Source: CAZUHK01 sp964620345 (GTDB taxonomy: Bacteria > Planctomycetota > Phycisphaerae > Phycisphaerales > Zrk34). From it: DNA of 32,963 nucleotides. Below the pieces are notes generated by a model. It saw only the letters and a program-made list of their open reading frames with translations. It was not told the DNA's origin and made no database searches. The translations under genes and the position numbers were made by a program. Each line of letters opens with the position of its first letter. Position 1 is the first letter of the stretch. The stretch covers positions 1 through 32,963 of the forward strand of contig CAZUHK010000012.1 of assembly GCA_964620345.1 (NCBI GenBank), in the 5' to 3' direction. Below, piece after piece: positions 1 to 9,012 of this stretch.

Positions 1-87
1 ACACGATCCTGCGTCCTGCCACTTGACAAAAGAGGCTTGCTCATAGATGGCACCCGACTGACGCGACGCAGCGCTGCGATCTGCTCT

Positions 88-116
88 AACGGGCCGAGCA
101 TCACGCTCGGCCCGTT
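88..116 (-). terminator. Strong GC hairpin downstream of the protease-like gene
   Basis: A perfect 12-bp inverted repeat (AACGGGCCGAGC / GCTCGGCCCGTT) with a 5-nt loop lies 25 bp past the stop of the minus-strand gene at 142-2259. Position and stem strength fit a transcription terminator, but no T-run follows on either strand, so intrinsic termination is uncertain. No gene is evident in bases 1-87; a TTGACA at 23-28 has no convincing partner -10 box. Confidence 0.6.
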
Positions 117-141
117 GGCGTGCGCTGGATGATCGGCCGGA

Positions 142-2259
142 TCAATACCGCCGGTTGTTATCCCGTCGTTTGCGGTCGCGCTCGCGTTCGCGGCGTTCGA
201 TCTCGCGCTGGCGTTCCTCGTACTCTTTCCGGCGTTCTTCGCGCTCGGCCTCGCGCTCCTTGTTCAACTCCTCGGCGGTCTTGCGGACGATGATCTTGTC
301 CTCGTCGATCGGCACGACCATCACCCGGCTGACCACGGCGACGGGCGATTCATCCGGATCGATCCGCACGTACCCGGCCAGCACGCCGGTGACCAGCGCC
401 AGCTTGCCGGAGCCGCGATCGGTGAACACCGGATCGACCAGCAGCATCTTCGTCTCGCCCTTTCGCGCGCGGCTGCGATAACCGCCGCCGCCGTCGTCGT
501 CGTCGCCGACCGAGAGCTTGATGCCCATGACCGGCCGGGTCATGCCCGGCACCTCGACGCGGCGCACCAGTTCGCCGGCGAGCATCAGCGGCTGGCCGAC
601 CTTCCGCGACCCGGCGCTGACCTGTTGCTTGGCCTGGCTGTTGAGCATGATCTGCAGCGAGCGGAAGTGGTGGTGGCCCATCTCGCGGATCAGGTCGCGC
701 GTGGCGTCGAGTACATGATTCATGCGCTCGTCGCTCATGTCCGCGCGGCTCACGGCGTCGGCGAGCGCGGACAGTTGGCCGTTCAACTGCTGCTGGGGGT
801 CCAGGCCGGTGCCTTCGCACCGCGGGCAGACATAGCTTTCTTGATGGTAGATCGGCACCTTCAGCCCGGCGGTACGCTTATAGCCGGCCAGCACCCGCTT
901 GGTCAGCACCGTCTCGCCCTTGCACAGGTCGCACTCGTGGCCGTTGTCCACCATCAGCGTGAACCGCTGCACGTCGCGGCTGGCTTGATCGGCGTCGACG
1001 GCGAGCGTGGGGAACGTCGTCCGCGGCAGTTGCGTGTCGGCGAGCTTCGCGTTGAGCTGCTCCCAGGTGGGCGGGTCGATCGGCCGATCTTCGATGAGTC
1101 GGCCAAAGTGGGTGCTGGAGAGAATCAGCGATGCATCCTTGTCGCCCCGCCACGACCAGGTCGGGATGCCGACCAGCCGGCCCTGCGCGTCCAGCGCCGC
1201 GCCGCCGGCCATCGATGCGGACACACGGTCTTCGACGATCACCCACTTGCTCAGTGCGCCGTGGCCGATCGACTTCCGCAGCTTGTCATCCAGATCGGTG
1301 TAGGCCGCGGCGCCCAGCGCCTTGGCCGCGTCGAACTGGTGGCGGCCGCGCTCCATGCCCACCAGCCACAGCTTATCCTGCGGCCCGGGCGCTTGGGGCA
1401 CCAGGTCCAGCGGCGCCATGGTGGCCCGGGCCATCGGGTTGGCCCGCGACAGTTGCAGCAGCACCAGGTCCAGGTCCGCGTCGAATCCGGCGGGGGTGAC
1501 TTCGATCGGCTCGTCCACGCCGGCCAGGATCGCCTCGACGCGCCGGGCGCCTTCGACCACGTGCAGGTTGGCCACGGCCAGGCCGGTCGGATCGATGATT
1601 GTCGCCATGCCGTCGGTCGCGATGTGTTCGTTCTCGCGGTACACGCGCAGTTGCACGACCGCGCCCTTGGCCTTGTCGCCGATCACCTCGCCGCCCAGGG
1701 CCGGTGCCTCGGCCGGGGCGGGGTCATCGCCGATCGCGTCGGCCGGATCGCCGGTCGGGTCGGCCGGGCCGACCGGGTCGATCGGGTCGATCGGATCGAC
1801 CGGCCGCAGCGTCTGCCGCCAGGTGACCTTCACGTAGTCGCACCGGCTGAAGCGCAGGGTGATGTCTTGAACGTCTTGCTTTTCCAGGCCGTCCTTCCAG
1901 TCCTGCGTCCAGTCCTCGTCGGTTTCGCCGTCGAGCTTGATCGTGCCTTGGGTATCGAGGGTCAGTTCGTGGCGCAGGGCGTTGACGTTGAGCTTGATGC
2001 GTTTGCGGCCGGGTTTGACGTAGAAATAGCGGGCGTCGGTTTCGACCTGCAACTTCACCGGGCCGCGCTTGACCTTTTGCAGGTCGAGGATGAGCTCGGG
2101 GTACCGGGCGTCGCGGCCGGAGATGCGGGCCTCGCCGCCGTCGGGCGCGAGGATCCACTTGCCGTTCTCGTCGGCGTCGGTGAGCAGTTCGTCCCGGCCG
2201 TGGGCCAGGCCGGCGGTCAGAAAACACGCGAGGGCGGCGAACAGGAGATGACGGTGCAT
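142..2259 (-). CDS. Secreted trypsin-fold protein with DnaJ-type zinc finger; catalytic Ser replaced by Ala
   Basis: A 705-aa exported protein. The start at 2259 is chosen because GGAAGG lies just upstream and the next residues (MHRHLLFAALACFLTAGLAHG) form a signal peptide; an upstream in-frame Met at 2304 lacks this. After an N-terminal domain comes an Asp-Pro-rich linker (repeated D-P-I/V/T, about residues 155-180). A DegP/trypsin-like domain follows, with His233 in NLHVVEGA and Asp264 in DADLDLVLLQL. Where the family has GNSGGPL this protein reads SMAGGAAL, so the nucleophile position is Ala351. A CxxCxG...CxxCxGxG zinc-finger pair of DnaJ type begins at Cys443. The last ~45 residues are a Glu/Arg-rich coiled-coil-like tail. 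By family knowledge it should be periplasmic; the missing Ser suggests a non-proteolytic scaffold or binding role (inference). Confidence 0.8.
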   Translation of the reverse strand: MHRHLLFAALACFLTAGLAHGRDELLTDADENGKWILAPDGGEARISGRDARYPELILDLQKVKRGPVKLQVETDARYFYVKPGRKRIKLNVNALRHELTLDTQGTIKLDGETDEDWTQDWKDGLEKQDVQDITLRFSRCDYVKVTWRQTLRPVDPIDPIDPVGPADPTGDPADAIGDDPAPAEAPALGGEVIGDKAKGAVVQLRVYRENEHIATDGMATIIDPTGLAVANLHVVEGARRVEAILAGVDEPIEVTPAGFDADLDLVLLQLSRANPMARATMAPLDLVPQAPGPQDKLWLVGMERGRHQFDAAKALGAAAYTDLDDKLRKSIGHGALSKWVIVEDRVSASMAGGAALDAQGRLVGIPTWSWRGDKDASLILSSTHFGRLIEDRPIDPPTWEQLNAKLADTQLPRTTFPTLAVDADQASRDVQRFTLMVDNGHECDLCKGETVLTKRVLAGYKRTAGLKVPIYHQESYVCPRCEGTGLDPQQQLNGQLSALADAVSRADMSDERMNHVLDATRDLIREMGHHHFRSLQIMLNSQAKQQVSAGSRKVGQPLMLAGELVRRVEVPGMTRPVMGIKLSVGDDDDGGGGYRSRARKGETKMLLVDPVFTDRGSGKLALVTGVLAGYVRIDPDESPVAVVSRVMVVPIDEDKIIVRKTAEELNKEREAEREERRKEYEERQREIERRERERDRKRRDNNRRY

Positions 2260-2361
2260 GCGATAACCTTCCCAGTCAATGGGGCTGTACCATGGTAGAC
2301 GCACGAGTCGCGGGGTTTATGCCAGGCGATCGCGGTGGGTGCGGCCGGGGCCAAGAGCGGA

Positions 2362-5289
<2,928 letters not shown>

Positions 5290-5323
5290 CCGTTCATCCG
5301 GGTTAAGTGATTAAGACGTCCTC

Positions 5324-5352
5324 AGTGTAGGCATCGCTCAGGCGGTTCGCAA
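5324..5352 (-). promoter_or_regulatory. Sigma-70-like promoter for gcvP
   Basis: On the minus strand TTGCGA (5347-5352) and TACACT (5324-5329) are separated by exactly 17 bp, and the -10 lies 34 bp before the gcvP start codon. No glycine-riboswitch-like structure fits in the short leader that remains. Confidence 0.55.
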
Positions 5353-5406
5353 AGGCCGCGCCGCGTGCATAGCATTCCCGGGTCGGCCCTGAGGTGGCAA
5401 GCAATT

Positions 5407-5904
5407 ATGTCTCATTCGACCGCTCATCCGATCGATCCGAACACCACCGGCATCGTCATCGTCGATCACGGCTCGCGCCGGGCGGCGAGCAACGACATGC
5501 TGCTGGACGTGGTGGCCATGTACCGCGCCCACAGCGAATGGCCGATCATCGAGCCGGCCCACATGGAGCTGGCCGAGCCGAGCATCGCCACGGCGTACGC
5601 CGCGTGCGTCGAGCGCGGGGCGAGGACGATCGTCGTGCACCCCTACTTCCTGCTGCCGGGCAAGCACTGGAACCAGGACATCCCCACGCTCACCGCCGAG
5701 GCCGCGGCGAATCACCCGGGCACGCGCTGGCTGGTCACTTCGCCGCTGGGCGTGCACGCGGGGATGGCGACGATCATGACCGACCGCATCGCCCACTGCC
5801 TGGCCCACGTCGCGGGCGACGCCGAGGAATGCGAGATGTGCAAGGGCACCGGCAAGTGCCAGCTCCGCACCGCTCAGGGCCAGCCGGTGGCGCAGAGCGC
5901 CTGA
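5407..5904 (+). CDS. CbiX-family sirohydrochlorin chelatase-like protein
   Basis: A 165-aa cytoplasmic protein. ATG 5407 is preferred over an in-frame ATG at 5365 because GAGGTGG precedes it at good spacing. The N-terminus has the chelatase motif IVIVDHGSR with putative metal-ligand His21. VVHPYFLLPGKHWNQDI carries the second conserved region (His78, His87). The length fits the short single-domain CbiX/SirB class, which inserts Co or Fe into sirohydrochlorin on the route to cobalamin or siroheme. The C-terminus adds a CxxCxGxGxC motif (Cys142, Cys145, Cys151) that could bind Zn or an Fe-S cluster. No other tetrapyrrole gene is nearby, so the metal is undetermined. Confidence 0.85.
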   Translation: MSHSTAHPIDPNTTGIVIVDHGSRRAASNDMLLDVVAMYRAHSEWPIIEPAHMELAEPSIATAYAACVERGARTIVVHPYFLLPGKHWNQDIPTLTAEAAANHPGTRWLVTSPLGVHAGMATIMTDRIAHCLAHVAGDAEECEMCKGTGKCQLRTAQGQPVAQSA

Positions 5905-5927
5905 CCCACGGGCCACTGCCGCACCGG

Positions 5928-5957
5928 TTCGCACGCGCACCTGCATTCGGCTATGCT
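5928..5957 (+). promoter_or_regulatory. Possible promoter for the methyltransferase gene
   Basis: TTCGCA (5928-5933) and TATGCT (5952-5957) are 18 bp apart, ending 31 bp before the ATG at 5989. The match is modest and the gene could instead be co-transcribed with the chelatase gene 84 bp upstream. Confidence 0.3.
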
Positions 5958-5988
5958 CGCCCCGACGCCAACCGATCGGGGTGATTGC

Positions 5989-6492
5989 ATGGACGTGGTG
6001 CTCATCTTCTTCAGCGTTTTCTGCGCGGGCGTGATCCTGCTGTTCCTGCTCAACGGGTACAGCTACGGCATCCTCAAGAACCGCGTGGTGCGACGGCGGC
6101 GTTGGGGCTTGAACATCTGCTGCGGCCGGACCGACGGCGGGGGCGTCAATGCTGACATCATGCAGCACGCGCCGCTGCCCAACTTCGAGCGGGTCGACGA
6201 CATCTACAACCTGCCGTTCGGCGACGACCGGTTCGAATGGGTGCTCTGCTCACACACGATGGAACACGTGGGCGACCCCGATGCCTTTCACCGCGAGCTG
6301 ACGCGCGTGGGCAGGCACGTCGTCTACGTCCTGCCGCCGGTCTGGGATTTGAGCGCGGTGCTCAACGTGTTCGAGCACAAGTGGATCTTCCTGTCGTTCA
6401 AGACCGAGCACGTGGACGAAATGCCGCCGCGGATCAAGCTGCCGCTGGCGCGCACGGTGCAGAAGGCGCTGGGCCAGACGATTCAGGCCTGA
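5989..6492 (+). CDS. Membrane-anchored class I SAM-dependent methyltransferase-like protein
   Basis: A 167-aa protein. The start at 5989 follows GGGGTG and immediately encodes one hydrophobic helix (residues ~2-24), so the enzyme is probably tethered to the inner membrane with a cytoplasmic catalytic part. A shortened SAM-binding motif I reads LNICCGRTDGGGVNADI. The post-core pattern of Methyltransf_11 proteins follows: LPFGDDRFEWVLCSHTMEHV, then the RELTRVGRHVVYVLPP strand. At 167 aa it is shorter than usual and the N-terminal Rossmann half is minimal, as in other short NLGCG-type methyltransferases. The substrate is unknown; the neighbours give no clue. Confidence 0.75.
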   Translation: MDVVLIFFSVFCAGVILLFLLNGYSYGILKNRVVRRRRWGLNICCGRTDGGGVNADIMQHAPLPNFERVDDIYNLPFGDDRFEWVLCSHTMEHVGDPDAFHRELTRVGRHVVYVLPPVWDLSAVLNVFEHKWIFLSFKTEHVDEMPPRIKLPLARTVQKALGQTIQA

Positions 6493-6512
6493 TCGCGGCA
6501 CGCGCGAAAGAA

Positions 6513-6602
6513 GCCCGGGGCGGGGACGCCCGGACTCGCTGAGGCGCCGCAGTCGAGCGAAGGTTTCATGTTGCAGCGAGCCCGGCCGTCCCCGGCCCGG
6601 GC
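6513..6602. repeat. 29-bp imperfect inverted repeat, possible bidirectional terminator
   Basis: Arms 6513-6541 and 6574-6602 are reverse complements at 26 of 29 positions, with a 32-nt spacer. It begins 20 bp after the methyltransferase stop. The arms are very GC-rich. A terminator is the simplest reading, but it is longer than a usual intrinsic terminator and lacks a T tract, so a relic of a palindromic mobile repeat is also possible. Confidence 0.6.
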
Positions 6603-6633
6603 GGGACTGCATGTCTTACGCATCACGCGCCCT

Positions 6634-6673
6634 CACCGCGCGCCGCCCCACCTCATCCCGCGGTCATCACCGC
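6634..6673. repeat. Copy 1 of a ~38-bp dispersed repeat flanking the PEP-CTERM gene
   Basis: This stretch matches 8371-8408 at about 36 of 38 aligned bases plus one 2-nt insertion. The shared core includes CCGCCCCACC and ATCCCGCGG. It lies upstream of the PEP-CTERM gene, the other copy downstream. Confidence 0.65.
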
Positions 6674-6787
6674 TTTGCAGTCGGCCGCGCCATCGGTGCC
6701 GATCAGCCGCAGGTCGAACGTCTCACGCAGGTTCGGGAACACGTTGGGCGAGACAAACGCCGCGGCTCGCAGTGAAGCGTTTGGGAC
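6653..6787 (-). other. Possible C-terminal coding remnant, unrecognised
   Basis: On the minus strand a 44-codon open stretch ends at a TGA (6653-6655) and starts right after an in-frame stop at 6788-6790. Its translation (AAAFVSPNVFPNLRETF, DLRLIGTDGAADCKAVMTAG) looks protein-like in composition, but it has no credible start codon or ribosome site. It could be the 3' end of a gene whose front was deleted, or chance in GC-rich DNA. I do not recognise a family. Confidence 0.2.
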
Positions 6788-6833
6788 TTACCCGATTAAT
6801 CGTCGAAATATTTGAGTATTTCGGAAAATTTGC

Positions 6834-6862
6834 TTGCCGTGCATTCCAGCATGGGGTAGATA
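6834..6862 (+). promoter_or_regulatory. Promoter of the PEP-CTERM gene
   Basis: TTGCCG (6834-6839) and TAGATA (6857-6862) are 17 bp apart, inside an AT-rich island (about 6780-6865) that stands out from the GC-rich surroundings. Transcription would start near 6869 and give a leader of nearly 200 nt before the ATG at 7066. Confidence 0.5.
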
Positions 6863-6949
6863 TGACAAAGTCGACCGCGCGACGACGGGTGTCACACGAT
6901 GCGCGGCGACGTTGAGAAGTGGGAGTCTTCACATTCGGCAGTGAAACAT

Positions 6950-7030
6950 CGGGCGAACGTTTCGCCCGAATCGGGGCGGCGGTCCGTCGGAAGGTCCGAT
7001 GGCTGTCGCAAATCCGCCGCGGTCGGCGGA
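6950..7030 (+). promoter_or_regulatory. Structured 5' leader of the PEP-CTERM gene (two hairpins)
   Basis: Two perfect hairpins lie in the leader: CGGGCGAA/TTCGCCCG (6950-6957 with 6961-6968, 3-nt loop) and TCCGCCG/CGGCGGA (7013-7019 with 7024-7030, loop CGGT). The second ends 23 nt before the AGGAGA ribosome site. No known riboswitch consensus (c-di-GMP, cobalamin, SAM, glycine) was recognised. It may control stability or translation (inference). Confidence 0.4.
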
Positions 7031-7065
7031 TGGGTATCTCTTGGCAACTCGAAAGGAGACATCGC

Positions 7066-8298
7066 ATGGTCGGGAAACTTTGGATGATGGTGGTGGTCTG
7101 GTGTGTGGCAATGGGCACGGGCGGGGTGGCGCAGGCGACGATCCCCTACACGCCGGTGGCCGGGCCGTTCCCCGGCTTCGGGCCGGACGTGATCGCGCCG
7201 TCCCTGGTCGGCGGCAAGGAGTACTCCCACGACTTTGACTCGACGACGATCGGCGCGGGCGCGGTTTCGCCGCCGCCGGCCGATCCGCAGCAGGTCGTGG
7301 CGTGGGACGGCATCGGTGGGGCGACGGACGTGACCGACTTCACCGGCACGCGCCCGCTGTGGTCGCTGGATCAGGAGATCGACGCCCTGGCCAACCATGG
7401 CGACTACGCCTACTCCGAGCTGCGGGCCGACGAGGCGCACCTGCTGTTCTCGGTGGACGATTCGTACGTGCTGTACTCGTTCGGTACGCCGGCCCCGGCG
7501 ATTCTGCCTGCTGCCGGGCCGATCACGCTGGGCAACGGCAACGTCATCGGCGGGGCGGGCGAGATCTCTTACGAGCTGGGCATCGCCGGCCCGGCGGCGG
7601 GCAACCTGCCGGACACCCAGGCCCTTTGGGCCAAGCAGGCGGAGATCAACGGCATGCCGCTGCCTGACGACATCGACGGCCTGGAAGTCTGGGGCCCCGA
7701 GCCGCCGCTGGCCGACGCCAACAAGTACTCGCTCGACGTCGACGCGGCGAGCGTTGGCGTGGTCGCCGGCGACTCGGTCGCGGTGTGGAACGCCTCGGGC
7801 TCGCCGTATGTCCTGTCCAGCGCCGTCATCACCGCGGTGACCACGCTGCTGGGTGCACCGTCGGCCGCGCTGGAGGGCGGCAACGAGTTGATCAACATCG
7901 ACGCGCTGATGGTCCAGGACATCGACGGCGAACCGGACCTGTTCGGCTCGCCCGCCGGCGGGGATGTCGGCGATGCCGACGAGATCCTCTTCAGCATCCG
8001 CCAGATCTACGACCCCGGCGACCCCGATGGCTATTACGCCACCGGCAGCGAGATCTTCTATCTCAAATCCGACGGTACGTTCGGCTATCTCGCCCACGGC
8101 GGGCACCTGTGGGACCACGCCTACTCGCTGGCGGCGTTCAACATCTGGCCCGGCGAAGGTCCGGACAGTGCGCTCAACTACGGCGTGATCGACATCAACG
8201 CGATCGAGGCCGTCGGCGAGTTCGCCGTGCCCGAGCCGACCACGCTGGCCCTGCTCGCGATGGGCGGCGTGGCGCTGCTCCGCCGCCGCCACGCCTGA
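7066..8298 (+). CDS. PEP-CTERM sorting-domain secreted protein
   Basis: A 410-aa exported protein. ATG 7066 is chosen because AAAGGAGA lies 7-8 nt upstream and the next 24 residues form a signal peptide ending VAQA; longer in-frame starts at 6919 and 7030 would bury it. The C-terminus is a typical PEP-CTERM anchor: VPEP, then a hydrophobic helix (TTLALLAMGGVALL), then RRRHA. By family knowledge the tail is recognised by an exosortase, which handles cell-surface proteins in bacteria that make exopolysaccharide. The body is acidic and rich in Asp, Gly, Ala and Pro with few Cys or Lys, as usual for extracellular proteins. No enzyme motif was recognised. No exosortase gene is in the window. Confidence 0.85.
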   Translation: MVGKLWMMVVVWCVAMGTGGVAQATIPYTPVAGPFPGFGPDVIAPSLVGGKEYSHDFDSTTIGAGAVSPPPADPQQVVAWDGIGGATDVTDFTGTRPLWSLDQEIDALANHGDYAYSELRADEAHLLFSVDDSYVLYSFGTPAPAILPAAGPITLGNGNVIGGAGEISYELGIAGPAAGNLPDTQALWAKQAEINGMPLPDDIDGLEVWGPEPPLADANKYSLDVDAASVGVVAGDSVAVWNASGSPYVLSSAVITAVTTLLGAPSAALEGGNELINIDALMVQDIDGEPDLFGSPAGGDVGDADEILFSIRQIYDPGDPDGYYATGSEIFYLKSDGTFGYLAHGGHLWDHAYSLAAFNIWPGEGPDSALNYGVIDINAIEAVGEFAVPEPTTLALLAMGGVALLRRRHA

Positions 8299-8333
8299 TA
8301 ACCCCGGGCGCAACGCCGTTCGGCAACCCCACC

Positions 8334-8368
8334 AGCCCCGCCGACCGTTCGGCGGGGCTGTTTGTTTG
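8334..8368 (+). terminator. Intrinsic terminator of the PEP-CTERM gene
   Basis: An 11-bp perfect stem (AGCCCCGCCGA / TCGGCGGGGCT) with a CCGT loop is followed directly by GTTTGTTTG. It sits 35 bp after the stop codon. This is the clearest Rho-independent terminator in the window. Confidence 0.9.
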
Positions 8369-8370
8369 TA

Positions 8371-8408
8371 CACCGCGCCGCCCCACCGCATCCCGCGGCC
8401 ATCACCGC
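8371..8408. repeat. Copy 2 of the ~38-bp dispersed repeat
   Basis: Matches 6634-6673 (see that entry). It starts 2-3 bp after the T-rich tail of the PEP-CTERM terminator, so the repeat pair brackets the whole transcription unit of that gene. Confidence 0.65.
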
Positions 8409-8503
8409 GGATTGGCCCGCTGACCCCACTGCCCCCCGCATCAGTGAGCGGTCGATGGCAGTTCTTGCTCTGCAATTCAAGGCCGGTTTTCAGAAACGAA
8501 CAC

Positions 8504-8532
8504 TTGCCGGTCGCTGGAAAACGGGCTAGTCT
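8504..8532 (+). promoter_or_regulatory. Promoter of the Czc-type efflux operon, probably leaderless
   Basis: TTGCCG (8504-8509) and TAGTCT (8527-8532) have a 17-bp spacer. The ATG of the first gene is at 8539, only 6 bp past the -10, where transcription itself should begin, and there is no Shine-Dalgarno sequence. If the promoter is real the mRNA is leaderless. Confidence 0.5.
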
Positions 8533-8538
8533 CAATAC

Positions 8539-8952
8539 ATGATTCCGCGCCGGACATCCTGTGCGCAGCGGGCTGCTGCGCTTCTCCTGATCGCATCGCT
8601 GGTTTTTTCCAGTGCTGGATACATGTTGTGCGTCCGCGCAGATGCTGGAGCGGCCGTGGAGTTGGCCAACTTGCTGGTCGGCTGTGCTGATCGATGCGAC
8701 CTTCCCGAATCAGATCAGACCGAGTCCGCTCTCGACAACACCACATGCGTCGATTACTTCATCGCCGGCCCGGTGACCATCCGTTCGGATCGGGTAGAGA
8801 CAAAGAACGTTTCACCGCCTGCGCTTTTGGCGGTGGCGTCACCTTGGACAACGGTAGCCGATCCTCCGCTTCGGCAGCGCCCATCATCGCAATCTGAGCC
8901 GCCACATCGACAAACGGCCGCGTTGATCCGTTCGACCATTCTGCTCATCTAG
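8539..8952 (+). CDS. Small secreted Cys-containing protein leading the RND operon
   Basis: A 137-aa protein with an N-terminal signal segment (residues ~10-27, ALLLIASLVFSSAG). The predicted mature part holds four Cys (31, 49, 53, 70) in the order LC, CADRC, TTC and then loses Cys altogether. The C-terminus is Pro/Arg-rich and ends IRSTILLI. I do not recognise a named domain. Small exported proteins with a few Cys and a C-terminal LLI are, from memory, common first genes of heavy-metal RND operons in planctomycetes; this needs a search. It sits 60 bp before the outer-membrane channel gene with no terminator between. A role as periplasmic metal-binding or sensing partner is inference. Confidence 0.65.
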   Translation: MIPRRTSCAQRAAALLLIASLVFSSAGYMLCVRADAGAAVELANLLVGCADRCDLPESDQTESALDNTTCVDYFIAGPVTIRSDRVETKNVSPPALLAVASPWTTVADPPLRQRPSSQSEPPHRQTAALIRSTILLI

Positions 8953-9012
8953 CTCCACGCTCCATGAAGATCGCTGTCGTCGCGTTTGCGCGATGTCTGT
9001 CTCCATCGATCC

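Noticed and set aside
67..78. 12-bp perfect palindrome CGCAGCGCTGCG
   Set aside because: Expected by chance in such GC-rich DNA and not placed at a promoter or terminator I can support.
1765..1805. Tandem GGTCGATCGG-like DNA repeat
   Set aside because: It is explained by the Asp-Pro repeats of the protein linker (D-P-I-D-P-V) and is not an independent DNA element.
625..2298. A 557-codon plus-strand frame opposite the protease-like gene
   Set aside because: Antisense shadow; the minus-strand gene has a signal peptide, ribosome site and clear domains.
6892..8535. A 547-codon minus-strand frame opposite the PEP-CTERM gene
   Set aside because: It runs through the PEP-CTERM promoter, hairpins and terminator, is Arg/Gln/Val-rich, and has no ribosome site.
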